Shown in pieces: positions 34,495 through 46,754 of a stretch of 64,000 nucleotides of DNA. A program made the position numbers and the translations under genes. The stretch comes from Boletus sp. NGJ (taxonomy: Eukaryota > Basidiomycota > Agaricomycetes > Boletales > Boletaceae). The stretch is taken from assembly GCA_019096195.1 (NCBI GenBank), contig JAGTXK010000157.1, forward strand, positions 62,001 through 126,000. Reading direction: 5' to 3'. Numbering within the stretch: position 1 is the stretch's first letter; each line of letters begins with the position of its first letter. The notes beneath the pieces are model-generated. The model was given only the letters and a program-made list of their open reading frames with translations, did not search any database and was not told where the DNA came from.

Positions 34495-35500
34495 AGTCCA
34501 TCTGGACTCCGTCCTTCCCTACGATCATCCCGAGATATTCAACTTCTTCGGCTGAGAAGGTGCACTTCTCCAGTTTGAGGTACATTTCATGCTGTCGGAA
34601 GCGTTCTAGGACCTTCCGTGTCCTCTCGTCGTGGGTTATCTGATCTGAAGAGTGAATCAACAGATCGTCCATGTAAATCACCAACCATCCCTCTGCAATA
34701 TAATCTCCAAAGAGATCGTCCATGAATGCCTGGAACGTTGCCGGGGAATTGCACATCCCGAAGAACATGACATTGGGCTCGAACAGCCCGAACGGGGTGA
34801 GGAAAGCCGCCTTCCACCGATCTTCAGGTTTGATCAAGACATGTTAGTTGTAGCCCCACCGTACGTCGAACTTGGTGAAGATCGACGATCCCTTTAATTT
34901 GCCCAGGAGGTCGGAGATTAAGGGGAGAGGGGTAGGCGTTCTTGATCGTGTGGCTGTTGAGGTACCGGTAGTCCTGGCAGGGGCGGAGCTTTCCCATCTT
35001 TCTTCTGCACAAAGAAGCAAGGGGCGGCCTGGGGAGATTTTGATGGCGATATCTTCCCGGTCTCTGAGGTGTTCGAGTGATGAACTCCCGGCATGCCTGT
35101 TGTTCCAGTGGGTTGAGAGGGATACGCCTTGGCTCGTTTCGGAACAAACGAGTCCTTTAACTTCGATGGCGTGGTCGTAGAGCCTGGGAGGGAGGCAGCT
35201 TGGTGATTGTCTTCTCCGTGAAGACGTCCATCGTATTCTTTGAACGCATCTCGGTAATGCGCTCTTTGGCCTTCTGTGCACCTGTTGGGCGATCTCGGTA
35301 GACAGAGTGGTCCTCTTGATGACAAACCCTGGTACATCCCCATGCGCATTGAAGAACTTGGCCCGTTGTAAGGGCGTCCAGTGGCGAAAGGTCTCGTAGA
35401 GTCCGTCTTGCACGTACTCCCTTTCGTCGTGCTCCAGATACCGTCAGCAGGTATCGCTGCTCGAGTGTTCCCGGTGGATCGCCTTGGGTCCACCGGTAGG
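34495..35500 (-). pseudogene. Reverse transcriptase of outer element B, N-terminal side (fossil)
   Basis: Sense-strand landmarks: KDGKAPP-like and CQDYRYLN (about 34970), FTKFDVRWGYN, AAFLTPFGLFEPNVMFFG, NSPATFQAFMDDLF, the YMDDLL box (about 34660-34680) and YLGMIVGKDGVQMDS, ending at the target duplication of the inner element. Broken. Confidence 0.9.
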
Positions 35501-35937
35501 AAGACGGCACTATTGTTATCCTGTCCTTCCGTCCAGTTGATATCAGGGTTCACTGCCCTGAGCCATGGAAGTCCTAGGATGACTTCGTCCTTGCCGCAGT
35601 TGAGGACATAGAGATCCCGCCGTTCTCGTATGCCTCCATAGTCCAACACGATGTTGGTCCTTTCCTTGATGGTCCCAGACTGGTTTTGGGTTCCATCGAC
35701 GTTCCAAGCCCGGACCGGGTTGTCCAGCTTCCATGTGGGTAGCCCCATCTTGTCCACCGCGTGTCTTGAGATGAAGCATCCAGTTGCTCCACTGTCGATT
35801 AAGGGCTTTTGTTCCAACGATGTTGCCATCCTGCTTCCAGATCGAGAGAGGAATGCGAATAGAATTGCTCTTCGATCCGGAGATAAATACAGGGGCAATC
35901 GTGTAGGGAGAGGGTGACGTTGGTACACCTCTTCCAC
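35500..35937 (-). pseudogene. Protease region of element B (fossil)
   Basis: Signature LIDSGATGCFISRHAVDKMG at about 35740-35800 on the sense strand, typical of the pepsin-like retroelement proteases, followed by LYVLNCGKDEVILGLPWL. Broken. Confidence 0.85.
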
Positions 35938-36810
35938 CTAAAAAGACTGTTTGGTCCATGGGAGAAGTGGGGAATTTGCATAGCGGGTGCTGAGGGCAAG
36001 AGAGTTGACGTTCTCATCCCATTCCATTGCGGCAGCTTCTTGTACTCGTTCCAAAACGAGGCCCTGCTCGTCCAGCCCCGTGTCAAAGGCTGTCTGGAGC
36101 GTCCTGAGAACTTTGTCTCGTCCGTTGTTTCTGGCGACTTCCATGCGAGATACTTGTCGAGGGGATCCTGTGGCGTTTCCCAGGTGACGACCACCCTGGT
36201 GTGCGTTTCCTGAGGTTTCCTATATTCCTCTCTCCTGAGCGGGCCGGTATCCTGGGTGGTTCCTGGTACTGCTGCACCCAATCTTGTTGCAGATGAAGCA
36301 TCTACGCTCTCTCATCCGCTTGGCTGCATGCTCGATAGGAGACAAGGTGATCCTGAGTCCACGTCCATCGCGTTTGGATCGTGGTGATTTCCTCAGCCTC
36401 TTCCAAAGGACGCGAAGGGTCCTTTCTGTATTCCTTCGATCCATTGCCATGCCCCGTGGATGTTGGCAGCTACTTCGTAGACCACTTCCATCTTCTTGGC
36501 TTCCTGGAAGGTCTCGCTGTTGACCAGCTGCTCGGGCAATGCTTGGGATCGATCCCCCTGAGGAAGAATTCCAGGATAGAGCAGAATTCCTATGCAGCTC
36601 CGAGCGAACCACCAGCAGTGAGAACTGGGAAATGAATCTGTCGAATCCCTTTTGGGTCCCGTCTGTCTTGTCGGAGGGACCCGAGTTCTGCCATTGCTAG
36701 GTTGCTGGTGTTGTGGAGGGTGAAGGTAGCGGCAACAAGGCCACACAAGTGTGTGATGATGAGAGGGATGATCACGAGCACGAGGGCGAGTCACCTCCAG
36801 AGCATGCGGA
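35938..36810 (-). pseudogene. gag region of element B (fossil)
   Basis: Same capsid and zinc-knuckle region as in element C (HNTSNLAMAELGSLRQD, about 36670-36720; [12 protein letters not shown], about 36280-36310). Broken. Confidence 0.82.
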
Positions 36811-36875
36811 AGAAGGCTTCTGAGGTGAAGTGGAACCTTTAGCGGGAGAAGCTTGGTAGATTACACGGGAAGGAG

Positions 36876-37343
36876 TGTAGATCTAGGTTAGAGGTTACAT
36901 GAAGGGCCCGCGTCCCTATTTATAGGCCTTGCCCATCTAGGGCAGGCTTCGTGACGAATATAGTAATCGTATAGTCGCAGACGAAAGATTACTATAAACG
37001 GATCAAGGCATGAGTCCGAATGGGGAAAGTAGGAGTACTGGGCTGTGTGCGAGAGAGCACAGCCGGGGAGGCAATGTCTATGATCGAGATCAAGAAGGAA
37101 GAAGGCATGTATCAAATGAAATAGGGGAGGCGAGTGTCCAGACCAAGCGGGTAGGTTCCTGAAAGAGGGAGTTACGAAGTAACTTCCTAGAAAGGAAGGT
37201 TCCGGATGGGGCGATGCCTGGGTCGGTGTCGTGGGGGAATCCCAGGGGAATCCCTGGTCGGAGTCGAAGAATAGGTCGTCCCATAGTCCTACAGGAGGGG
37301 AGAAGGAAGGGGAAAAGATGTACCCCCTTCGGTAACCATAACA
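36876..37343 (-). repeat. 5' LTR of element B
   Basis: 468 bp. On the minus strand it begins TGTTATGGTTACCGAAGGGG and ends GATCTACA. Its sequence differs visibly from the 3' LTR at 23273-23718. Confidence 0.9.
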
Positions 37344-38250
37344 GGTACACCTTTTTCCCTCCCTTTCGTACTTCCTCCATTCCCAGTCATCAATGACTTG
37401 TGGGGAGACCTCTCATTCAACTCCTCGGAGATGACATGGGAGAGCTTCCTTATGGGAGAACATCTTGCACTTAGCACTTCCCTTGACAACACTGCCTTCT
37501 AACGCAGTAAACGGCCATCTATGAGATCCCGGATCTCTCTGATGGCTATCCTCTCTATCCTGTGTCTCTTTCATTTCCCGTTTTACTCTTAACCTATGCA
37601 TCATATCAGACACTGCCTCCTTGGCTATGCTCTCTCATACATAGCCTATACTCCATCACTCCCAGCCTCATTCCTAATTTGGTCTCATTTCTCTTTATGG
37701 TAACTCCACTTACGCCTGCCCTAAAGGGGGAAAGCCCTATATATTGACAGTCGATTCCCCTTGTATCTCCTAACCTTGATCTACACCTTACCCCATGTAA
37801 TCTACCCAACTCTCAGTTCCACATTACTTCAGGCGTCTGCATTCACCCTGGAAGTAATATCACTTGTGCTCATGATACTCCTTGTAGTCACTATGCACTG
37901 TGGTATACTTGGTGTCTCCCATGCGCATTAACCAGCGGCAACACCAACGCAGACAGGGTTCTGCACAGATAGGACTGCATCACTATCTTCAAGTCCAAGA
38001 CTCCATCATTGGCACCACTTGTATACGATAGGACTACGCCACTATCGTCAAAGTCCAAGACTCTGCCATTGGTCATAGAAAAGGCTCCAACCCCAAGGGA
38101 GGCTCTACATAAAGCTAGCTGTTGGTACCCCACATCTAGGGAACTCAGGTGTAGGAAGCCAGTTGCTCAAGTCCAGCTAGTCCGGTAATCAACCAGGAGG
38201 TTGATTACTCGGGAACGTGTCACCAAGTTATGAGGTTGTAACACAGGAAT
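37344..38250 (+). mobile_element. LTR remnant D of a related Gypsy family
   Basis: Fossil fragment. Diverged LTR-like DNA up to GATCTACA at about 37785 (agacactgcctcc, gctctctcatacatagcc, cctatatattgac match the LTR of element C in order), followed by a leader homologous to 15787-16290 (gtaatctacc, tgcgctcatgat, ccaagactctgccattgg, cataaagctagc). No gag beyond about 38250. Broken; the 5' side abuts the LTR of element B. Confidence 0.7.
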
Positions 38251-39056
38251 GGCCAAAGTGCATGGATTCAAGATGCTATTGATCATGGCAAGCAGCATTG
38301 TGCATCAAGATGGTCTCCTTGGTTTGCTGTTCACTACACTGGGAGCAGAAAATGTGAGTTGCCATTTATCCCCCTTTAACATGCCTAGGTCACATTATCC
38401 CTGTAGTTTTGTTGGAAGCATTGTCATGCAAATAACAATGATATGCTTGCTCATTTCAAAGTGCACATCTAGTATGTGTGTGTTAGACATGTAATCAAAT
38501 TGATCTAATGGTTTCTAGCAACAAAGTGTCATTGTCTAATGTTGCTCTCACCTTTCCAAGTCAAGAAGGCCCATTCAGAGAGTCTGTGAAGCCATCTAAG
38601 GAGGTTGATGTCAACAAGGTGGTGATTGTAGAAATGCCTGACTTGGATGATCACTCTCATGTGCACAATGTGTTCATTGCTGCCTTGAGTAAGTTGTAGA
38701 CTGAGAATGAATGGCGGACGACCTACGAAATAGGGTCGGCGCCATCGAAGCATACGAACCGTCTAAATCAGATTTCAAGTCACCAGTATTTCCTGCAATT
38801 TTTTTTCGTCAAGGAAATGTATGTCAGACCGATCACGCATGGGTACAGGCCGATGATTACTGTACTTGCTCCTTGTCTCAGGCATGGTAGTGCTGACATC
38901 TATCGCCCTTGACAGACCTTGAACGTTTATCGATTGTAGATCCTTGAGTTCGTAGGCTTTCCTCGGGAACGTTACATTCACACAGGCTGTTGTGGTCTTA
39001 CGTCTTTCTGCTGTGATCCAGACACTGAGGGGACTCACCAGATGAACGAGCCGTGT
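38251..39056. other. Unassigned stretch between LTR remnant D and block B
   Basis: 38251-38700 holds short coding-like pieces (for example SSNKVSLSNVALTFPSQE from about 38508) that I do not recognise. 38930-39045 resembles the WD40-unit flank at 6620-6735 (ctcgggaacgttac, ctgctgtgatc). Confidence 0.4.
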
Positions 39057-39428
39057 TTTGTGCACCGTATGTCGCGAGTTGGTCTAACACGGATGATACA
39101 TTCGTCATGAACTGAGCGCCTGCAGCCGAGACATGATGGACACTTGCAAGTCAAATCGCAGGGTAAGGCTATACGTGGCAACGAGGACAAGTATCGCCGA
39201 TGCGGACTGCTTGCCTGGTCGTCGCAGTCACGTAGCTGGGATCCGAGTAAGAATAGAAGCGCCAAGGGCACGATGCGCAAACAGACCATATTGAGAACGA
39301 GGAAACGTGTTCATGGAACGACTCTCCGTAGCACGATTTCACTCTTCCAACCCGACGATTGTGTACCATTGGTGAGGATGTCGACGACGAATACCGGTGC
39401 GTAGCAGCCCCGTAGGAGCGATAGAGCG

Positions 39429-41579
39429 ATGCTGACCATTCAGCAAGACCAAGCGAGGGTACTCGACAGCGGTGACTCTGAGAAGGGTGTGGACAGTCGC
39501 TTTCCATCCCGACGGAAAGCATCTGCTTGGGCGGGACCGACGATGGGGTTCGACGATGGCGACTTGATGATGGTCAAGAGGTGGGAAGGCAGATGGGCAT
39601 GGACATGTACGCCATTTGTGTGTCGATGAATGGCGAGTGGGTAGTGTGCGGGACTGGGAGTGGGGCAAGCGTGTGGGACGGAGAAATGCACAAGAAGATC
39701 ATCGACGTGGAGGCACAGAAAGACGGTGTTTGCGGTCGACGTCTCCCCAGACTCGACAAGGTTTGCGACCGGGACTGACAAAGGTGCGAGCATTTGGAGT
39801 ATCGCGAGTGGGCAGAGACTCGTTGGCCCACTACAACATGACACGGACAGTTGGATCATGGGAATTCGATTCTCTCCGACTGGCAAGCAGATCGCCACTG
39901 CCTGCGCGGGGAGATCCATCAACATTTTCGACAGTACCACGGGCAACAAGCTTGTCACCATCAAAATTGACATATTCAGCGTGGTGTCCACTCCGCTTGC
40001 GTGGTCAAGCGACGCCCAGCAAGTTTTTGCTGCATCCACTGACAAGAAAATCAAGTCATTCACTGTCTCCACTGGGTCCCAGTTTGCTGAATCACAGATT
40101 CTACGTGACGGCGACAATGATGTCCGCTCTATCGCTCTAGCTGCCAATGGGAAATTCATTGCTACCTATGCAGGGAATTCAATCTCGTTCCTGGACCCAT
40201 TGACGCTCACACGGATTGGCTCTGTCATCGAGGACGGTGAACAGATACGATCAATTGCAATATCTGCAGACAGTAGTTACCTTGCGACTGGACAAGTCGG
40301 CGGAAAAATTGCTATTCGTCATCTCAGCAAGATTTTCCCGGACCTGTATGGTCCGTTCCATGTAAGTAGTCATAATCCTGGCATACTGGATAACATTCTG
40401 TCACCCATGCTGACAAACTATGTAGGTACCGGCTAGCGAAGAAGTACAAGAAGAAGAACGACCCTCGAGTGGCCGCGAAAGCGAAGTACCAGACTCTAAT
40501 CCAGTCGGAGTCTGTCATTTCATCACCACAAGAGTTGTACTGACTCCATTTGTACATGCAGCAGGTAAAATCTAGTGCATCCGAGTCTGGAAGACACAGT
40601 GAAGATGGCCATCGTGATTTGCTCGAGGTATCAATTCATTCATTCCCCCCTCGAAACGAGTTCTCATAATGGCATAGCACGAGGTGCCGTCGAGCAAACC
40701 TGCTCTCGAGTTCGATTATGACGACGTTGGTGATCACTTTATTCTCCTCTTGCATCCGCATTGACACTGCCGAAGTCATTATCCTCGGCCCCCTCTTCCG
40801 ATGCTCGTGAGGACGAGGCACCACGGCCGGGCCCATCCCATCCCATATCGCAGCCAGATGCCCTACCCGTGCCCTCCATTCCAGAGACACGGCCAGAGGA
40901 AATCTGGACACTGTCGAGCCACCCCAGGGCCGTTCGAGATTCAAAAAGTGGCGACAGAGAATGGGTAACAAAGCCCCGGCTTCGTATAAACCACAACGAC
41001 GTTCCACAAAGTCACGCAAGCCTGCGGACCGGCGATCCCCCTCTCCTACCCCAGCGAGAGTGGAGGACAGGCAAGAGGGACCTTCCAGGATGGCTGTGAG
41101 TGCACTTCCTTGATGGTCGATCGAATGCGGTGTCGAACATATCTTATAAGGCGGCGCGTAACAAAATCATTAAACTGCCAACGGTTCGTCATTCCTCGGA
41201 TTTGGATGCAGGAACTCATCACATGACACAGAGTCGGGACAAATCACGCAGCAAGACTAAGCATCCGAAGAAAGACGATTCTCATAGTGCAGGGCACGGT
41301 GCTGCGAATACAACGGAAGCAGACCCCGTGCGTCTCTTCCTGCACATGGTGGGCCTCGTCACGCCAGCTCACGTCCCATTAGGTGCAACAAGCGAGCAAT
41401 CCATCCCAACCCTCGACCGGGAGACTCCATCTAGCAGTACGCACCACTTTTCGTTAACCTACATTGTGAGACTTACAGTAGATCAGCGTCAGCAAGGTTC
41501 AGCTGATGCTACCCTTTCGTTCAGGTTTCCCGCATGGATTTTGTGTGTTCGCTCAAGTGTGCAAGATGGGACACATTGA
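39429..41579 (+). pseudogene. WD40-repeat gene, copy 4 (decayed)
   Basis: Sister of copy 2. Starts MLTIQQDQARVLDSGD (ATG 39429). It carries the same extra base in catctgcttggg as copy 2, plus its own shift near 39482 and one near 39715. After that the frame is open for about 230 residues (TVFAVDVSPDSTRFATGTD to DLYGPFHV), longer than in copy 2. Introns at about 40360-40426 and 40502-40563, then the stop TGA 40762-40764 before the basic tail RFKKWRQRMGNK. The 3' block 41100-41579 is identical in translation to 12743-13222. Confidence 0.82.
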
Positions 41580-41757
41580 TACAGGTGGTTAGATGCTGAG
41601 CTGAATTGCGAGTATGTGGACTGCATCAGCCACGCATTTCTTTGAGTTTATGTCACGTCATATGAGCCCTAATAAGCTTCTCGTCATTGAGTTCGCCAGG
41701 ATATTCACTGAACGGTCACTGACGAAGTCTATATGCACGCAGAGGTTGGATCGGAGA

Positions 41758-41761
41758 ACAG
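41758..41761. repeat. Target duplication ACAG, left of CACTA element
   Basis: ACAG at 41758-41761 and again at 50904-50907. The homologous empty site 13401-13404 has it once. Confidence 0.85.
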
Positions 41762-42189
41762 CACTATGGGAAGTAGGGGACCTTGTTTGCAGTGCAAAAA
41801 AATCAGGTTATCAGTGCCGATGTGACTACGAATCACTGACAGTCAATTAGGATCAGTGTCGGTGAACGACATTGATTTATCATTTTTGCTAGTAAAAATC
41901 AGTGTCAGGGACAACAGTTTGCAGTGCATCGAGCCACTGAATGATGACCCTATACCACTGATTTGTGCTACTATAGGCACTACTAATCAGTTCTTACTGT
42001 GCCTATATTTCATGTTTATGATGCTGATTTTGAACAGCGGTATAACTGATGTCTAGCCACACTGTCCGTCACGATGAGCCACTTTAATATTGATAATTAA
42101 CACTACTAGTCTAGCTCAATAATGACAGCAATAATTTGAACATGGTGCAAACACAGATACATGGGTTGGGACAATGGCGAGCATGAAGC

Positions 42190-42905
42190 ATGAAGCTAGC
42201 CAAAAATGGCAAATGCAGCATACTTTGTGAGTGGTGATACAGAGGCGTTCGTGATAAATGGGCTTACAAGTGATGCGAATGTTCCTGGAGGGACAGAAAT
42301 TCTGGTCTGTTCGAATGAAATGAAGTTGTAGCTTGCATAGCAGTGGGAGAAAGAATAGCCATTAGGGCTGTTTGATACTGAAAAGTTGTCATGCGGAGGA
42401 GTCCAATCTGGCGTCGAGATCGAGATCAAGTTTGATGCTTCTTGACTTGATCCTGTATCAACGTATTTCGTGGTCAGGAACCAAAAACTATGTGCAGTAC
42501 AAATGTTTGAGCTCGAGGGTCCAGCACTGTTTTCAAGTTTCTTCCCCTTCATCTTCTTGGCATCATGCTTGGTGACTTGACTTGGATTATTGTTCCCAGC
42601 GTTCTGGCGACTCTTGCCACTAGCCTGATTAGTCAGATCATCAAGCTACAAGAAAAATCAATCAACATGAATCTCAGGTATATGAATGTACAATGAAGTG
42701 TTACTGCATCTTTGGAAAGCTAAGAAACTGATTGGAGACGAGAACTATCCTATATCCACTGGGCATTAGGACAGAGAAGCCTAATTCTTACTCGTAAATT
42801 TGAGTCATGTCGTTTCAACTCAAGCAAAGCATTTGCTGCATCCTGGGTACTCTCGCCATCATCCCTACCTGACCTAGACTGTTTGGTATGTGTTTTAAAC
42901 AAAGC
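42190..42905 (-). CDS. C-terminal exons of a CACTA companion protein, unassigned
   Basis: On the minus strand an open stretch of about 118 residues ends at 42196 (CYASYNFISFEQTRISVPPG, ending TKYAAFAIFG), preceded by basic exon-like pieces (ASGKSRQNAGNNNPSQ, 42590-42640; SGRDDGESTQDAANALLELK, 42810-42880). It could be a separate gene or further exons of the gene ending at 42915. No domain recognised. Confidence 0.4.
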
Positions 42906-42914
42906 AATGTTCAT

Positions 42915-45600
42915 TCAGTAGATGTTGTCAAGCTCAGGATCATCATCATCCTCGGGGTTGAGTAATACACCGGCTTCACTGCTGGAATTCATGATCATAA
43001 GTCCATTTTGAATGGTCATGTTGCGATCCTCAGTGATGAGTGTTGCAGTGACATGGGGGACAAGAAATACATGAAAAAGTGATAATATGGAAATGGCTTG
43101 AAGGCGTTGATTGGAGTTGTCGCCTGAGGGAAAAGTCCAATCAATGTGTGCATGATGATTGCAGCACCCTTTGTTCCATAACTGAGTCACAGTATAATTA
43201 GTAGCAGAGATGCATGAAGCCGGTTCAAGATAAAATCTGAGAGCACTTGCTATCCCACCTGAGTGTTCCTTGCAGTTGTCGATGTCAGAGGTATCTCTGA
43301 AGGCAAGAGGCAAGCAAATTTTGCAACCATCCATCTTTCCCCCTCGAGATCACCATTGAAACTTGCCCATACAATGAGATTTTCACACTCTTCTCTATAA
43401 AAGATGATATCTTCTAGCTGTGTTGACATCGCAAGGATATGATTGGGGATGCTCTTGAAGTCAATTGATGTGACAGGCCACCTGCGTGCTGTAGCTAGCT
43501 CGATAGCAGCAAGCCTCTTGCACTCTCTTGTGACTAAAGTGCAAATTTCCATTCCTAAGTGGAGAGCAGCATCACAGCCTTTTGCGTGATAGAGTACCGT
43601 ATACCGTTCAAGGCCCACAGATAGCTTGGAAGAAGCTTTGGAGGGAAGTTCATCCCTGCAAGAAAGACCTGGGCAGCAGGGACCGTTTGGAAATTGGTTA
43701 GTATGTACATCATTCTCAATATTGCTGATGTCAGACACACCATTATCCATTATTTCAAGGCCATCTGCATCAAAAGTGGGTTTTGCTAGAGAGTGTTTGG
43801 ATTTGATTGGTAAGACCACCTCATTTTGTTTGCCTTTTCCTCTGTGGCCGCCAGAGTTGGAAAGTGGCTGAGTGATCTATCATGACACCCAAGAGTAATG
43901 ATCAATATATTGAGGGACAAGAAGATTTACCTTAATGTCATTACCACTGGCTTCGTCGTCATGCTTATCAAAGGTGATTGGTAAGGTCACCTTCTTTTGT
44001 TTTCCCTTCTTTTCATGCTCACTGGGATCAGTGGAGGGCTGAGTGACCTGCCACAAGACTCAAGAGTGATGACCAACAAGTTGAGGAATAGGACAATGAC
44101 TTACCTTTATGTGTTTACTGCTAGGTTCATCACTGTGATCATCTGACTCACAGCTGTGCTTTAACTTTTTTCTCCCATCCTTTTCATACTGGTTGTAAAT
44201 ATCACAATATATTCTATAGTGGTGAAACACATACCATAACAGCGGATGAGCTTGAGGCGATTAGTAAGGTCACCTCCTTTTATTTTTCCTTCTTTTCGTG
44301 CTCGCCAGCGTTGGTGGGAGGCTGAGTGACCTGCAGTGAGACCCAAGAGTGACGATCAACAAGTTGAAAAATAGGACGACGACTTACCTTAATGGCCATC
44401 TCCTTTTGTTTTCCCTTTTTTCTGTGCTCACCAGGATCAAAAAGGGGTTGAGTGACCTGCAGCAAGACTCAAGAGTGACAATCAACAAGTTGAGAAATAG
44501 GACGACAACTTACCTTTATGTGTTTACTGCTAGATTCATCACTGTGGTCATCTAACTCACGGCTGCGCTTTGACTGCTTGTTCTTTCGGTGGTGCTCATA
44601 CAAGTGTTTGTGGATTAACTCTTCATCATCTTCATCATCTTCATCCTCTTTGAGTTTATCTTCATCTTTATCCATCTCCTCATTTTCATCCATGTCCTCC
44701 TCATCTGTGTCTTCATCTTCATGTTCTTCAGCTTCAGCTTCAGAATTCATGGCTCGGACTCTTATTTTTTTCTTTGTCTTCACCATGGCTCGTTCTTCCT
44801 ATAGTTGATAACAACAATAAGTAAAATGAGAACTTATTCATACATTCTGATAGTTTACCTGTAACTGCTTGATTATGCCGCACTCTTTTGCAGAGCGATT
44901 CTGCAGGAACTGGGACATCATGTCACAAACTGCCCAGCCACCCTTATACCTCATTAATTCATCATGTTCTAGTTGTGCCTGGAGAGGTAAATAGTGCATA
45001 TATGCACATTCATATTGACCTACTTACCTTTCTAATAACCTTTTCAACGAGCAGCTTGTTCTTTTGCCAAGATAGTGTTTGGGAGGTATTGAGAAACCTC
45101 ATAACAAGCTTTCAAACAGTATCCTGTCCATTAGATAAGCTAGCATGTGAGATGAACCAATGAGACCTAAAAGTACGCACACATAGTATATTATACAATG
45201 CCTTTTTATCTGAAAGCTCCATCACATCTATAAGAGAATAGCCATCACCATGCCCTGAGCGGCCCTTGGGCTTTGGTATAAGTGCTTGAACTTTGACTTT
45301 CTTGTGTTTTTGTGTTTTCTCTTGATGCTTCTCTGCACATTCTTTTTCTGCAAAAAATTAGCAAGAGCCAATGGGGCGTCAGTTTTAATACTCACGGCTG
45401 AACTCATTATACAATGCCTGTAGTTTAGTGAAAGTAATCTCAAGAGCATCAAGATGAGAGGATTTCTTTGGCTTTGGTTTATGGCATAGAGGGTAATTGA
45501 TAAGAACAAAGAGTCCTTGTAGAATGCGATGCAATAATCAATAATCAATATCACATGATCAGTTACCACGTGATCAACAATCCTTTTGAGTCTGAGTCTG
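42915..45600 (-). CDS. CACTA companion gene with acidic region and repeated exons
   Basis: Function unknown; its place opposite the Tnp2 gene is that of the accessory gene of CACTA elements. Exon-like pieces in order: PKPKGRSGHGDGYSLIDVME (45240-45300), CDMMSQFLQNRSAKECG (44870-44930), a Glu/Asp-rich segment (44600-44760), the basic HHRKNKQSKRSRE, then a series of short exons beginning VTQP or ITQP and ending EKKGKQK, and finally a long exon (about 43270-43875) with LERYTVLYHAKGCDAALHLG and WASFNGDLEGERWMVAKF, ending SELDNIY-like at 42915. One repeat exon has an internal stop (about 44281-44284), so part of the array may be skipped or dead. Exact gene ends are uncertain. Confidence 0.55.
43876..44513 (-). 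repeat. Tandem exon-intron units in the CACTA companion gene
   Basis: Four homologous introns (44457-44513, 44331-44387, 44048-44104, each 57 bp, and about 43876-43930) share the text GTAAGTTGTCGTCCTATTTC with scattered changes and end in CAG before GTCACTCAGCC. The exons between them repeat VTQP...GEHxKKGKQK, and the preceding exon DDHSDExSSKHIK is present twice (about 44514-44570 and 44105-44160). Confidence 0.85.
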
Positions 45601-46754
45601 TTTCATATCTTCAAGTTTTTACCATCTCTCTGCTATAGCAATCTTATGGCTGATTCAAACCACAAAAAGTGATGTTGGTGTCAACAAAATTGCGGGAAAA
45701 TCTTAAGTCAAGTCCAGCGCAAATGGCACCATTGGACCGTGGCTATCAATGGCTGTATGAGCGATGCTCAATCATTAGAGACTGTACTCTCTGAAAGTGC
45801 CAGTGAAGACGAGTCAGAATTTGATTCAGAAAGTCGATTACAAGGTAATTCTCCAGCTAATCAGTTTGGTTATGATTAATTTTATATTAGATGTTCAAAT
45901 GCACAATGCTGCTGAAGACCCAGGCCTGACCACCATGACTCAATCATCAGAGCCCAGCAGTTCAGATGCAGACTCAGGCTCAGATGTGGACACAGACTCA
46001 GATACAGACTTAGAGTCCTCAAGCCATGCATCAATAGATGATTGGAACTGGATAGAAGACAATATGCAAGAGGAAAATTTTATCAGTGCTGCTGATGAAC
46101 AACTGCTCGACGAACTAGAGATGGATGAACAGATGCAGATTGAAAACGATCTTACTACCAGTGAGTGTACTTCCTACTAAGATTAATATGGAGAACTTAT
46201 AGCATAGTACTTGTAGGTGATCAAATTCTTTCTAACAATGATCACAACAATGCTCAGGCCTTTAACTTCATCATAAGTAGTGGTATCCCACAATGATCCT
46301 TTGATCTTATGTGATTTTTGTTTTGCCATAAGATGGACATTGACACTGAGTACATCATTCTCTGTTGAATGGGCAATTTGGCAGGATTAAAGCCAGTCAT
46401 GTATGACTGCTGCCCCAACTCATGCATTGCATACACAGAGATATATATCCATCACCAATACTGCCCATTCTGTAACAAACCTTGTCTAAAGTCAAACAGA
46501 GAGGTTCACCGTCAGTTTGTGTACTTTCCATTTATATCACAACTACAAGGCTTTTTCTGAAGCAAAAGCATGATCAAGTTGTTATCATACTGCACATGCT
46601 ACAGGCCAAAGCCCAGAACAATATCCGATGTCTTTGATAGCATACACTATAACCGGCTTTTGGAACGCCATGTTGTTGTTGATGGCAAACAACTCAACCA
46701 CCACTATTTCTCCAACTCATGCGACATTGCACTTGCCCTGTCCACAGATAGCTA

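Larger units (their letters stand above)
23273..37343 (-). mobile_element. Outer Ty3/Gypsy chromovirus element B (fossil)
   Basis: Reverse-oriented LTR element with LTRs at both ends and gag, protease, reverse transcriptase, RNase H, integrase and chromodomain parts; about 6.8 kb without the inner element. The inner chromovirus (27229-34489) is inserted in its reverse transcriptase region. It is broken, with roughly ten or more breaks. The five bases outside its two LTRs (tatcg on the left, ggtac on the right) do not match, so it lacks a target duplication. Confidence 0.92.
39057..41761 (+). repeat. Segmental duplication, block B (part before the CACTA insertion)
   Basis: Near-identical to 10697-13404. 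The homology resumes at 50904 on the other side of the CACTA transposon. Confidence 0.93.

Noticed and set aside
46242-46400. Possible RNA gene or separate gene in the gap of the Tnp2 pieces
   Set aside because: Better explained as introns and decayed exon of the transposase gene.
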